Positions 27,156 through 34,988 of a DNA stretch of 64,000 nucleotides are shown piece by piece. Where the stretch lies: the NCBI GenBank assembly GCA_937922655.1, contig CALAJH010000058.1:22703-86702 (forward strand), read 5' to 3'. The DNA comes from an uncultured Bacteroidia bacterium. Its GTDB lineage: Bacteria; Bacteroidota; Bacteroidia; J057; CALAJH01. Both the position numbers and the translations under genes were made by a program. The number at the start of each line of letters is the position of its first letter. The stretch's first letter is position 1. The notes beneath the pieces were generated by a model. That model was given only the letters and a program-made list of their open reading frames with translations. It made no database searches and was not told the origin of the DNA.

Positions 27156-27501
27156 GTTCCGATACAACTTGTTTTATACTATCGGTATTTTTTCAAAATT
27201 GAAAAATCGTACGAACGGACGTTTGGATTTTTGTTTCCAAAGCCCAATTCGGACAATCAAGCCGCAATTTCGTAAACATTTGTCAAATAACAAGCAAGCG
27301 GCGAAAAATTTCGTAGCTTTGCATGCAACGGTCACGCGGGCGACAACCGCATTAACGATTAAGCGTGTGATTTCGGCGTTGAATCACGGGGCCGTTGGCG
27401 CGTAGGGTATTTTGCCGCGGTGCGTCGTCGGAAAAAGCGGCGGGCGGCCCTCGAAAGTTTGCGGGGGTTGGCGGTTTGAAAAATTCGGCGGATATTGCGT
27501 T
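27156..27501. promoter_or_regulatory. 346-bp divergent intergenic region
   Basis: Lies between the giant repeat gene (minus) and the SGNH hydrolase gene (plus). A TAGCTTTG at 27314-27321 matches TAnnTTTG on the plus strand but is 180 bases from ATG 27502. No strict box was found on the minus strand. No convincing small gene seen. Confidence 0.4.
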
Positions 27502-29127
27502 ATGATATGGCTTTGGGCCGGGTTGTGGTGGTCGTCGACGTATGGACAATCAACGTTCGTCGCGCCTTCGTCCGAACGTTTAAGTCCCGATTATTGGGCG
27601 CAAAACGTGCGTTATTCGTGCAAATATCCTTTTGTGCGCTACGAAAACAACCGTTGGGAATGGAAAAACGACGCCGCCGTGGCGCCGTTTTTCGAGGCGT
27701 TGTTGCAAACGGGAACGCGAAAGTTGCGCGTGGTTCACATCGGCGATTCGCACGTTCAGGCCGACGTCTACACGGGTTACGTGCGCAACCGTTTGCAGGA
27801 ACTTTTCGGCGCCGGGGGCCGCGGCATGGTTTTTCCCTACGCCGCGGCCAAGACCCACGCCGCCTACGACTACCAAACCTTTGCCGCCGGTTCGTGGGAT
27901 TACGCCCGCAACGTTCATGCCGTCCACAAATATCCCGTAGGGGTTTCGGGGGCAACGGTGCGCACCTACCAATCGGGGTCGTCGGTAAAAATCGTTTTCA
28001 CGAGCGCCTACCGGGACGCGGGTTCGCGCAAACTCGGAATATTGTCGTCTTGGGGGGAAAAATCCTTTGATTTTCGGGTGTTGTGGCCCGGCGGGGACAG
28101 TCTCGTGGCGCCCACGGCCCCCGCCACCGTACTAACCCTTCCCGTTTCCCCGACGACGATAGAAATCTACGCCAAAGCCCGCAAACCCGAACAGAACCAT
28201 CTCGACCTTTACGGCCTTTGGTTGGAAACCGTCGAGGATTCGGGGATATTGTACCATTCGGTGGGTATCAACGGTGCGGGTCTGGGACATTTGTTGCAAT
28301 CGGAATTGTTGGAAAACCATTTGGCGGCGCTAAAACCGGATTTGGTCGTCATCGACTTGGGCGCCAACGACTATTATTCGTTCGGGATAAAAGAGGATTA
28401 CGAAGCGAACCTGCGTGCCGTGGCGCAGAAGGTCAAGCGCGCGGCGCCGGCGGCGCTCATCGGCTGCTCCCAGGACATTTATCGGCGTTATTACACGAAC
28501 GTTTCGGATGGTCGGCGGGCGGCGGAAATCGCGCGTGCCGTGGCCTTCGAGACCGATTGCGCGTTTTACGATTGGTACGCAATCTCGGGCGGGGGCAAGT
28601 CGATGCTCAAATGGCAGGCGTACGGCTTGGCCCAAAACGACCGCGTTCACCTGACGCACAAAGGTTATTTTTACAAAGGGGAAATGTTCGTTTGCGGGTT
28701 GTTGAATTCGTTGTGGGCGTACAAAACGGGGGAGGCATTGCCGGAAGCAAAGTTTGAAACGACGGCGCCCGTCGTCGCGGTGGCGAGCGTTGCGGCGCCG
28801 TCGGGCGCGACGACAAGGTACGTTGTGCGTCCGGGCGACAACCTCGGGGCCATCGCCCAAAAGTTCGGCGTTAGCGTCGCGCAACTCAAACAATGGAACG
28901 GCTTGGGCTCGGATTTTATCCGCGCGGGTTCTACGCTCGTAATACACGGTCAAAAATCCGAAGCCGTCCCCGCCCGAACGGGCGAGGCCGTTCACGTCGT
29001 CGAAGCGGGCGAATCGCTTTGGAGCATCGCACGAAAATACGGCACGAGCGTCGAAAAAATCGCCAAAGACAACGGCGTGTTAAACAACAAAATCCATCCG
29101 GGCCAAAAATTGAAAATTTTGCGTTAA
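27502..29127 (+). CDS. Secreted SGNH/GDSL hydrolase with two C-terminal LysM domains
   Basis: A 541-residue exported protein (signal peptide MIWLWAGLWWSSTYG). The SGNH domain (about 60-420) has block I IGDSHVQADVYTG with the nucleophile Ser, block III DLGANDYYSFG and block V DRVHLTHKGY with the catalytic Asp/His. Two LysM peptidoglycan-binding domains follow at about 440-485 (YVVRPGDNLGAIAQKFGVSV) and 495-540 (HVVEAGESLWSIARKYGTSV). The combination suggests an esterase acting on cell-wall or surface-glycan acetyl groups while bound to peptidoglycan; that substrate is inferred. ATG 27502 gives the signal peptide directly; the longer frame from 27412 adds an implausible 30 residues. Confidence 0.9.
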   Translation: MIWLWAGLWWSSTYGQSTFVAPSSERLSPDYWAQNVRYSCKYPFVRYENNRWEWKNDAAVAPFFEALLQTGTRKLRVVHIGDSHVQADVYTGYVRNRLQELFGAGGRGMVFPYAAAKTHAAYDYQTFAAGSWDYARNVHAVHKYPVGVSGATVRTYQSGSSVKIVFTSAYRDAGSRKLGILSSWGEKSFDFRVLWPGGDSLVAPTAPATVLTLPVSPTTIEIYAKARKPEQNHLDLYGLWLETVEDSGILYHSVGINGAGLGHLLQSELLENHLAALKPDLVVIDLGANDYYSFGIKEDYEANLRAVAQKVKRAAPAALIGCSQDIYRRYYTNVSDGRRAAEIARAVAFETDCAFYDWYAISGGGKSMLKWQAYGLAQNDRVHLTHKGYFYKGEMFVCGLLNSLWAYKTGEALPEAKFETTAPVVAVASVAAPSGATTRYVVRPGDNLGAIAQKFGVSVAQLKQWNGLGSDFIRAGSTLVIHGQKSEAVPARTGEAVHVVEAGESLWSIARKYGTSVEKIAKDNGVLNNKIHPGQKLKILR

Positions 29128-29217
29128 GCGTTTGCCTAAATCGGAGAGAACCATCGGGAAAAACGCTCTTTGCCGGACTTTTTCCCCATGGAAAATTGGG
29201 GGGGCGGCTTTTTTTTC

Positions 29218-29225
29218 TATTTTTG
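29218..29225 (+). promoter_or_regulatory. -7 promoter box of the arginine decarboxylase operon
   Basis: TATTTTTG, exact TAnnTTTG match, 19 bases before ATG 29245. Confidence 0.55.
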
Positions 29226-29244
29226 CACCGCAACAACGCCCGGG

Positions 29245-30630
29245 ATGCAAAGCTATCTGGAATTTTTGGATTTGAGCGTCGGCTTTCCGCAGGAAGGCTT
29301 CAAGGTCGTGAACGACACCCTCTATTTTCACGACATCGACTTGATGGAAATCATCGAAACTTACGGCACGCCCTTACGCTTCACGTATTTGCCCATCATC
29401 TCCAAAAAAATCCAACAGGCCAAACTCTATTTTCAAAAAGCCTTTATCCGCAACGACTACCGCGGCACTTACACGTATTGTTATTGCACCAAAAGTTCGC
29501 ATTTTCGCCACGTGCTTGAAGAGGCCCTCAAAAACGACATCCACATCGAGACCTCGTCGGCCTTCGACATTCCCATCATCGAGGCCCTCGAACGCCGAGG
29601 CCTCATCAAAAAAGACACGATGGTCGTTTGCAACGGCTTCAAACGCGAACAGTACAAACAAAACATCGTCGACCTCATTCACGACGGCTTCACCAATATC
29701 ATCCCCGTTCTCGACAACAAAGAAGAGTTCAACTTCTACCAAAACGAACTAGAACAACCGTGCAAACTCGGTATTCGCATCGCCGTCGAAGAACAGCCCG
29801 ACTACGAATTTTACACCAGTCGCTTGGGCGTTCGCGCCGAGGATATCATCGACTTTTATCTGCATAAAATCAAACGGGCGCCGAACTTCAAACTGACCAT
29901 GCTCCACTTTTTCGTCAATTCCGGTATTCGGGACACCCCTTATTATTGGAACGAACTCGAAAAGTGCGTGCAACTTTATTGCAAGTTCAGCAAGGTCAAT
30001 CCCGATTTGCACATCTTGAACATCGGCGGCGGGCTTCCGTTCCGCAACTCCTTGGATTTTCAATTCGACTACGAATACATCATCAACGAAATCGTTTCGC
30101 GCATCAAGCAAATCTGTGAAGAGAACGAGGTGCGCGAACCCGATTTGGTCACCGAATTCGGCAGTTACACCGTCGCCGAGGCTTCGGGAATGTTGTTTCG
30201 GGTCATTGGGCGCAAACAACAAAACGACCGGGAAAAATGGCTCATGCTCGATTGCAGCATCATGACCACCCTTCCCGACGTTTGGGCCTTGAACCAGCGT
30301 TACATTCTTTTGCCCATCAACAACTGGGACGCCGAATACGAACGGGTGAATTTGGGCGGTATCACCTGCGACAGCCAAGACTTTTACAACCACGACGCCC
30401 ACATCAAGGTCTTGTTTTTGCCCAAGACGCGCAAACAACAATATCTGGGTTTTTTTCACACGGGCGCCTATCAAGAAACGCTGAGCGGCTTGGGGGGGAT
30501 TCATCACTGCCTCATTCCCACCCCGCGCCACCTTTTGATTCGTAAAACCCAAGACAACCGGCTCGACTTCGAGATTTTCACCGAAGAACAAAACAGCCGC
30601 GAGGTCTTGAAAATATTGGGATACACATGA
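29245..30630 (+). CDS. speA: Arginine decarboxylase, short Bacteroidota form
   Basis: PLP-dependent fold-type III (alanine-racemase-like) decarboxylase making agmatine, the first step of polyamine synthesis. At 461 residues it lacks the long insertions of E. coli SpeA (about 658) and matches the compact form annotated in Bacteroidota. The PLP lysine is in YCYCTKSSHF (about residue 80); the glycine-rich phosphate loop is LNIGGGLPF; the C-terminal active-site region includes VTEFGSYTVAEASGM and FFHTGAYQETLSG. Start ATG 29245 is downstream of a -7 box at 29218; the longer frame start lies upstream of it. The stop overlaps the next ATG (ATGA), so the downstream membrane protein is coupled. Substrate arginine versus a related diamine precursor is inferred by family. 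Confidence 0.85.
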   Translation: MQSYLEFLDLSVGFPQEGFKVVNDTLYFHDIDLMEIIETYGTPLRFTYLPIISKKIQQAKLYFQKAFIRNDYRGTYTYCYCTKSSHFRHVLEEALKNDIHIETSSAFDIPIIEALERRGLIKKDTMVVCNGFKREQYKQNIVDLIHDGFTNIIPVLDNKEEFNFYQNELEQPCKLGIRIAVEEQPDYEFYTSRLGVRAEDIIDFYLHKIKRAPNFKLTMLHFFVNSGIRDTPYYWNELEKCVQLYCKFSKVNPDLHILNIGGGLPFRNSLDFQFDYEYIINEIVSRIKQICEENEVREPDLVTEFGSYTVAEASGMLFRVIGRKQQNDREKWLMLDCSIMTTLPDVWALNQRYILLPINNWDAEYERVNLGGITCDSQDFYNHDAHIKVLFLPKTRKQQYLGFFHTGAYQETLSGLGGIHHCLIPTPRHLLIRKTQDNRLDFEIFTEEQNSREVLKILGYT

Positions 30631-31235
30631 ACGTATTTTATATTGCGTTTTATGAAACGACGGCCACGTTTGTTATCGGCATCATCACCTTGTATTTGGC
30701 CTTGCAGGTGGCGCGGCGCCTGATATTGAGGCGGCCGTACGCCGAAATATTGCGTCAGCCCAATTATGCCGCCGTCCTTTTCACCGCCTCGTACGTACTT
30801 TGCGTCATGCTCTTGGTGCAAAACAGCATCACCCCGGCGGTGGACGCACTTCGAACCTTGGTTTCGAGCCAAGACGTTTTTTCGATAAAGTTTTTGGGCG
30901 TTTCCCTAATTTATCTTTTGGTCATCTTTCTGATTTCGGTGTGTGCGGCCTTGTTTCTGACCTTGGTTTCGGCACGCATACTCATCGCCGCGACCGACAA
31001 AGTGGACGAGGTCTTGGAAATCAAACGGGGAAATTTGGCGGCGGCGGTGCTGCTCAGCGCGTGCATGCCCGCCTTTACCCTGTTCATCCGACCGTCCTAC
31101 GAGCGTTTTGCGGGTTCGCTCGTCAGCCACGAAATGCTCCACCGTTTGGCGCCCCAACTCGTTTCTCCCGATTTGCCCGACCCCGAACGAAAAACGACCC
31201 CCGTGGCGCCGCCCCGTCCCTCCGACGAGCGCTGA
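30627..31235 (+). CDS. Four-helix inner-membrane protein, DUF350-like
   Basis: A 202-residue membrane protein with four predicted transmembrane segments at about 10-30, 45-65, 88-112 and 132-152. The spacing of the helices and the ARRLILRRPYAEILRQPN loop recall DUF350 proteins, whose function is not established; this assignment is tentative. A 45-residue Pro-rich cytoplasmic tail follows. Its ATG overlaps the arginine decarboxylase stop by 4 bases (ATGA), so it is almost certainly co-translated with it; a link to polyamine metabolism or membrane adaptation is only inference. Confidence 0.75.
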   Translation: MNVFYIAFYETTATFVIGIITLYLALQVARRLILRRPYAEILRQPNYAAVLFTASYVLCVMLLVQNSITPAVDALRTLVSSQDVFSIKFLGVSLIYLLVIFLISVCAALFLTLVSARILIAATDKVDEVLEIKRGNLAAAVLLSACMPAFTLFIRPSYERFAGSLVSHEMLHRLAPQLVSPDLPDPERKTTPVAPPRPSDER

Positions 31236-31251
31236 GTTTTTCGCCCGCGCC

Positions 31252-32247
31252 TTGAAACGCGAAAAACTCTTGCCGCCTTTTGCCGGCGACGCACCCCGCG
31301 AACTCAAAGAACAGGCAACGGACCTGCGTTTGGCCGCGCTCAAAGCCCGCATGTACGTTCGGGCCGGAGACGCGGTCGCGGATTTGACGGCGGGCTTGGG
31401 TTCGGACGCACTGGCGTTTTACGAGGCGGGAGCCCGCGTAACGGCCGTCGAAGCGGCGCCCGAACGCGCCGATTTTTTGCGTTCGCGCCTGCCCGCCGAC
31501 ATTGAGGTCGTGTGCGCGCGTGCCGAAGATTTCGACCGTCCGTGCGACCTTGTCTATCTCGACCCCGCCCGACGCGACGGCGCCGCCAGAATTTTAGGGT
31601 ATTATTCCCCCGACCCTTTCGTTTTGGCGCCGCGGCTTTTGCGTTTGGCGCCGCGCGTGGTCGTCAAACTTTCGCCCTTGTTTTCTCCCCAAGAGGTCGC
31701 AAAACGTTTTCCCTCGTTGCGGGAATGCCGGGTGTTGTCTTTGCACGGCGAGGTAAAAGAAACGTTGGCGGTGTTGGAACGCGGCTTTAGCGGAACGCCC
31801 GAATTCCGGGCGACGGGTTTGCGTTCGACGGGGGTTTTCGACCTATCGGGCGGCGGCGAGGCGCCCGAAGGCGACCAAGGACAATATTTGTGCCGTCCCG
31901 ACCCCGCGGTTTACGCCGCCGGCGCACTCCCCCGCACAATCGACGTTTTTTTCCCGTCCGGTGCGTGCGTCACGGGGCCGCACGGCTTCGTACTTTCTCC
32001 TTCCAAACCCGAAACCGAATTTCCCGGCGAAACTTACCGCGTTTTGCGACGAATGCCTTTCAATCCCAAAAAAATCCGTGCCGAAATCAAAGCCCTCGAA
32101 CGCGTCGAAATCGTACCCCAAGCCTTTGGCCTCAAAACCCCGGAAATTTATCAAAAGCTCAAAATCAAACCCGGCGGAACGACTTTTCTGTTTCTCACCC
32201 GTTTTCGGGGACGTTCGCTCGTTTTTTGGGCCGAACGAGAATCGTGA
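31252..32247 (+). CDS. Class I SAM-dependent methyltransferase with THUMP-like C-terminus
   Basis: Methyltransferase of a family common in Bacteroidota, probably acting on RNA. Motif I is VADLTAGLGSDALAFYEAG, the acidic motif II is VTAVEAAPER, and motif IV is VYLDPARRDG, typical of this family. The C-terminal third (FNPKKIRAEIKALERVE, then QKLKIKPGGTTFLFLTRF) is the THUMP-like part. The N-terminus is uncertain: the only in-frame starts before the conserved core are TTG at 31108 (inside the upstream gene) and TTG at 31252; the latter is used, giving 331 residues. Compared with relatives the N-terminal helical region seems shortened. Third gene of the arginine decarboxylase operon. Confidence 0.82.
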   Translation: MKREKLLPPFAGDAPRELKEQATDLRLAALKARMYVRAGDAVADLTAGLGSDALAFYEAGARVTAVEAAPERADFLRSRLPADIEVVCARAEDFDRPCDLVYLDPARRDGAARILGYYSPDPFVLAPRLLRLAPRVVVKLSPLFSPQEVAKRFPSLRECRVLSLHGEVKETLAVLERGFSGTPEFRATGLRSTGVFDLSGGGEAPEGDQGQYLCRPDPAVYAAGALPRTIDVFFPSGACVTGPHGFVLSPSKPETEFPGETYRVLRRMPFNPKKIRAEIKALERVEIVPQAFGLKTPEIYQKLKIKPGGTTFLFLTRFRGRSLVFWAERES

Positions 32248-32385
32248 CCCCGCCCGTCCAACGCCCACCGCGACGACGACGTGCGCCCAAAACCCCGAGC
32301 CGATTCATTTAACCACCTCTTTATTATCATTTAAATTTTGAGCACTTGTTTTCGACGCCGTCCTAAAAACAAATTAACACGCTTA

Positions 32386-32412
32386 TAATCGCATATCTAC
32401 GATAAACGATTA
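32386..32412 (+). promoter_or_regulatory. 12-3-12 inverted repeat, probable ArsR operator
   Basis: TAATCGCATATC (32386-32397), spacer TAC, then GATAAACGATTA (32401-32412); 10 of 12 positions are complementary. The right arm overlaps the first bases of the -7 box at 32411. ArsR/SmtB repressors bind 12-2-12-type palindromes in this position, so autorepression by the downstream ArsR domain is likely. Confidence 0.6.
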
Positions 32413-32418
32413 ATTTTG
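32411..32418 (+). promoter_or_regulatory. -7 promoter box of the arsR-arsM fusion
   Basis: TAATTTTG, exact TAnnTTTG match, 5 bases before the TTG start, partly covered by the palindrome. Confidence 0.6.
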
Positions 32419-32423
32419 CGTCG

Positions 32424-33605
32424 TTGAACAAGACGAAAACCGAAGCATTTGGGGCCGAGGAACAAAAGTTGGCCGAGTATTGCAAGGCGTTGTCGCATCC
32501 GGCACGATGGGTGATTGTCCGTACGTTGGCGGAAAAACAAACGTGTGTCTGTGGCGAAATCGTCGAGATCTTGCCGCTGGCGCAGGCGACGGTCTCCCAA
32601 CACCTTAAAACGCTTAAAGAGGCAGGCTTGGTCGTAGGTGAAATCGACGGCCCGCGTTCCTGTTATTGCCTCAACACCGACGCCGTCGAAACGATGAAAA
32701 ACCGATGGCAAGGGTTTTGGCAAAGCATCCGAATACCGAACCGAACATTTGAATCCAAAAATTTAATTTACAATACCATGACGGAAGTCAAAGACAAAGA
32801 GGCCGTAAAGGCCATGGTGCGCGAAAAATACGCGCAAATCGCAAGTCAATCCCGAGAACAAAACCTGAGTTCGTGCTGCGGCGCAGGTCCCTGCTCGGAC
32901 TCGACGTATACGATATTTTCCGACGATTATTCGTCGCTTGAAGGGTACGTGGCCGAAGCGGATTTGGGCTTGGGTTGCGGGATACCGACCGAATACGCCG
33001 ACCTTCGCCCCGGCATGACCGTTCTCGACTTGGGCTCGGGTGCGGGCAACGACGTTTTCGTCGCCCGACGCATCGTCGGCCCCGAAGGAAAAGTCATCGG
33101 CGTGGACATGACCGACAAAATGCTCGAACTCGCCCGCGACAACGCCGAACGCCTCGGCTACAACAACGTCGAGTTTCGCAAAGGCGAAATCGAGGCCCTG
33201 CCCATAGCCCGCGCACGCATCGACGTGGTCATCAGCAACTGCGTTCTCAACCTCGTTCCCGACAAACAAAAAGCCTTTGATGAAATTTTTCGCGTCTTAA
33301 AACCCGGCGGAAGATTTTGCATCTCCGACGTCGTGCTCAACGGGGAACTACCGGCCGGCCTCAACGAAGCGGCCGAAATGTACGCCGGATGCGTCTCCGG
33401 AGCGATGCAAAAAAGCGACTACCTCGCCGTCATTCACAACGCGGGCTTCGAAAACGTGGAAATCAAAAAAACCAAGCCCATCGTCATCCCCGAGGACATC
33501 CTTGCCGCCTACGACGCCAAAGCCTCCGACCTGCCCGTCATCGAAAGCATCACCGTAACGGGCCAAAAACCCGAGGTCGAATGCGGGGGGCCGGGCTGTT
33601 GCTAA
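32424..33605 (+). CDS. ArsR-family repressor fused in frame to arsenite methyltransferase ArsM
   Basis: A single 393-residue frame. Residues 1-105 are an ArsR/SmtB winged helix ([17 protein letters not shown], then [20 protein letters not shown]), with the CVC pair of the As(III) site in the recognition helix. Residues about 119-393 are Ars[19 protein letters not shown] binds SAM, and the cysteines in [15 protein letters not shown] and YAGCVSGAM match the three arsenic-binding cysteines of ArsM; the tail ends GGPGCC. The linker (about 105-118) looks like translated intergenic DNA, and [13 protein letters not shown] at 32778 is the normal ArsM start. TTG 32424 is chosen because [10 protein letters not shown] matches the usual ArsR N-terminus. 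Likely function: arsenic sensing and methylation to volatile forms. Confidence 0.92.
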   Translation: MNKTKTEAFGAEEQKLAEYCKALSHPARWVIVRTLAEKQTCVCGEIVEILPLAQATVSQHLKTLKEAGLVVGEIDGPRSCYCLNTDAVETMKNRWQGFWQSIRIPNRTFESKNLIYNTMTEVKDKEAVKAMVREKYAQIASQSREQNLSSCCGAGPCSDSTYTIFSDDYSSLEGYVAEADLGLGCGIPTEYADLRPGMTVLDLGSGAGNDVFVARRIVGPEGKVIGVDMTDKMLELARDNAERLGYNNVEFRKGEIEALPIARARIDVVISNCVLNLVPDKQKAFDEIFRVLKPGGRFCISDVVLNGELPAGLNEAAEMYAGCVSGAMQKSDYLAVIHNAGFENVEIKKTKPIVIPEDILAAYDAKASDLPVIESITVTGQKPEVECGGPGCC

Positions 33606-33652
33606 ACGTTCAAATCAACGAAACGACCGCGCGCCGGCACCGAAAAGAAGAA

Positions 33653-33691
33653 ACGGCGCCGCCCCACCCTACGGGCGGCACCGCCGTTTTT
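33653..33691 (+). terminator. Intrinsic terminator after arsR-arsM
   Basis: ACGGCGCCGCCC pairs with GGGCGGC-ACC-GCCGT (three-base bulge), followed by TTTTT at 33687-33691. Confidence 0.6.
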
Positions 33692-33738
33692 AACGCGTTC
33701 GGACGCCCCCGTTGTTTGCAAATTTTTCTCTTTGACGC

Positions 33739-33768
33739 AAAAAAGCCGCAAACGTTGCGTTCGCGGCT
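33739..33768 (-). terminator. Intrinsic terminator after the GbsR/MarR gene
   Basis: On the minus strand a GC-rich stem (AGCCGC/GCGGCT plus AACG/CGTT with one mismatch and a 3-base loop, 33744-33768) is followed by a run of six T (33739-33744). Confidence 0.65.
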
Positions 33769-33825
33769 CGGAATGTTTGTTTGTTTGTTTGTATGAAAGG
33801 TGCTGTTTGCCGTTGTTTGGAAGGG

Positions 33826-34347
33826 TTATTTATCGGATTGCAAGGTAAAGTCGTCGTTGAGTTCGTAGCCGTAACGGCGAATCCAATCTTCCCATTGACG
33901 GAGCATGATGGGCATTTCGATGGAAAGCCAACCGTAAAAGTCGCGCAAAAACGTCAGGTTTTTACGGGCTTCTTCGGACTCGGGGGGATTTTCCGCGTCC
34001 ATGATTTGCAAGGCGGCGTTCATCAGACGGTTGAGGTCGCGGAAGTGGTTGAAACGACGTTGAAAGTGGGCGATAGTTTGGTCGAAGGCCGGTTCGTAAA
34101 ATTCGCGACGTTCGCCCGGAATCACGACCCGGCGAATGATTTGCATTTCACACAGGAGCCGCGCGGCAACGCTGACGGAGCTTTTGCCGGCGCCCAGCTT
34201 TTCGCACAATTCGGGCAAGGATAGGCGTTGGGGGACGTGGGTCATCAAGGCCCCCATGATGCGTCCGGCCATGCGCGGAAGGCCGATTTGCTCGTACTCC
34301 ATGCCTATGGCCTCAATGAGGTTGCGTTTTGCCGTTTCGACGTCCAT
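33826..34347 (-). CDS. GbsR/MarR-family winged-helix transcriptional regulator
   Basis: A 173-residue DNA-binding protein. The winged helix spans about 20-95 (MAGRIMGALMTHVPQRLSLP, then ELCEKLGAGKSSVSVAARLL, recognition helix GAGKSSVSVAARLLCEM, wing VVIPGERREFY). The C-terminal helices (FDQTIAHFQRRFNHFRDLN ...) would form the dimer interface as in GbsR, the glycine-betaine-responsive repressor. ATG 34347 is preferred over GTG 34407, which coincides with the predicted transcription start. A perfect 14-bp inverted repeat directly upstream of its -7 box is a likely operator, suggesting autoregulation. The gene is isolated, so its regulon and ligand are unknown. Confidence 0.88.
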   Translation of the reverse strand: MDVETAKRNLIEAIGMEYEQIGLPRMAGRIMGALMTHVPQRLSLPELCEKLGAGKSSVSVAARLLCEMQIIRRVVIPGERREFYEPAFDQTIAHFQRRFNHFRDLNRLMNAALQIMDAENPPESEEARKNLTFLRDFYGWLSIEMPIMLRQWEDWIRRYGYELNDDFTLQSDK

Positions 34348-34411
34348 TGCCCCGCGCGACTCGCAAGCGTTCGTAGGGGCGTGAGGTGTGGGGGTTCCCG
34401 CTATCACGATG

Positions 34412-34419
34412 CAAAGTTA
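34412..34419 (-). promoter_or_regulatory. -7 promoter box of the GbsR/MarR gene
   Basis: Minus strand TAACTTTG matches TAnnTTTG; it directly abuts the palindrome at 34420-34455. Confidence 0.55.
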
Positions 34420-34455
34420 GTTCTTTTTGTTCGATATATTCCGAACAAAAAGAAC
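34420..34455. promoter_or_regulatory. Perfect 14-bp inverted repeat, probable GbsR/MarR operator
   Basis: GTTCTTTTTGTTCG (34420-34433), 8-base spacer ATATATTC, CGAACAAAAAGAAC (34442-34455). It occupies the -33 region of the regulator's promoter, where a bound dimer would block transcription. Alternatively it could act as a bidirectional hairpin, but the AT-rich 8-base loop and position favour an operator. Confidence 0.6.
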
Positions 34456-34988
34456 CAATTTTCTAAAAAACATCCCAATTGCTAACACAATTCTAACACC
34501 AAACCAAATTTACAATCACTGAAATACAAAATTGATATAAATCATTGTTTTTTTTTCATTGCCTTGAAACAATAAAAAACGTAACAAACAAAATTTGACG
34601 GCGTCGCAAGAAAAAAAACGACTCGTCTCGGGTAAAATTTGAATCTGAAAAATCCGCCGGCGTATCGACGGTCGTTTAAGAACGCCGACGAAAAAAGAAA
34701 TCGTCGGCGTTACGAAAGAAAGGCGCCCAACGCATCGGCCGCCCGCCCGAAAAATACAATCCGCCACGGCAAGCGGAAACGCGGAGCGTGAAATCCACCC
34801 AAGCAATACAAAAAACGAATCAACCCATCAAGCGAGGCGGGGGACAAAAAAAGAATTTTTCTTCCATTGTACGTTTATTGCCGGCGAATATTTAATTTTG
34901 CCGTCAATTTTTTAGCCGAAAAATCCCCACAACCAACATTAGCCTATAAGGGATAAGTCCGGCAGTGGGCCGGCAAAGCACGAGAGAT
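34456..34988. other. Noncoding region upstream of secDF
   Basis: About 530 bases, AT-rich in its first 150 bases, with no convincing gene. It contains a perfect 11-bp inverted repeat (34681-34691 AACGCCGACGA and 34701-34711, loop of nine purines) without a T-run, the secDF -7 box at 34893-34900, and a small CCGGC/GCCGG hairpin just before the secDF start. Confidence 0.5.
34893..34900 (+). promoter_or_regulatory. -7 promoter box of secDF
   Basis: TAATTTTG, exact TAnnTTTG match, 88 bases upstream of ATG 34989, leaving an unusually long leader for this genome. Confidence 0.55.

Noticed and set aside
31108..31251. Longer N-terminus for the methyltransferase from TTG 31108
   Set aside because: These codons lie inside the upstream membrane-protein gene and read as a Pro/Arg-rich shadow, not as the helical N-terminus of the family.
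34516..34806. Possible 96-residue minus-strand protein upstream of secDF
   Set aside because: Mixed hydrophobic and charged composition without domain, across a hairpin and AT-rich sequence; more likely noncoding.
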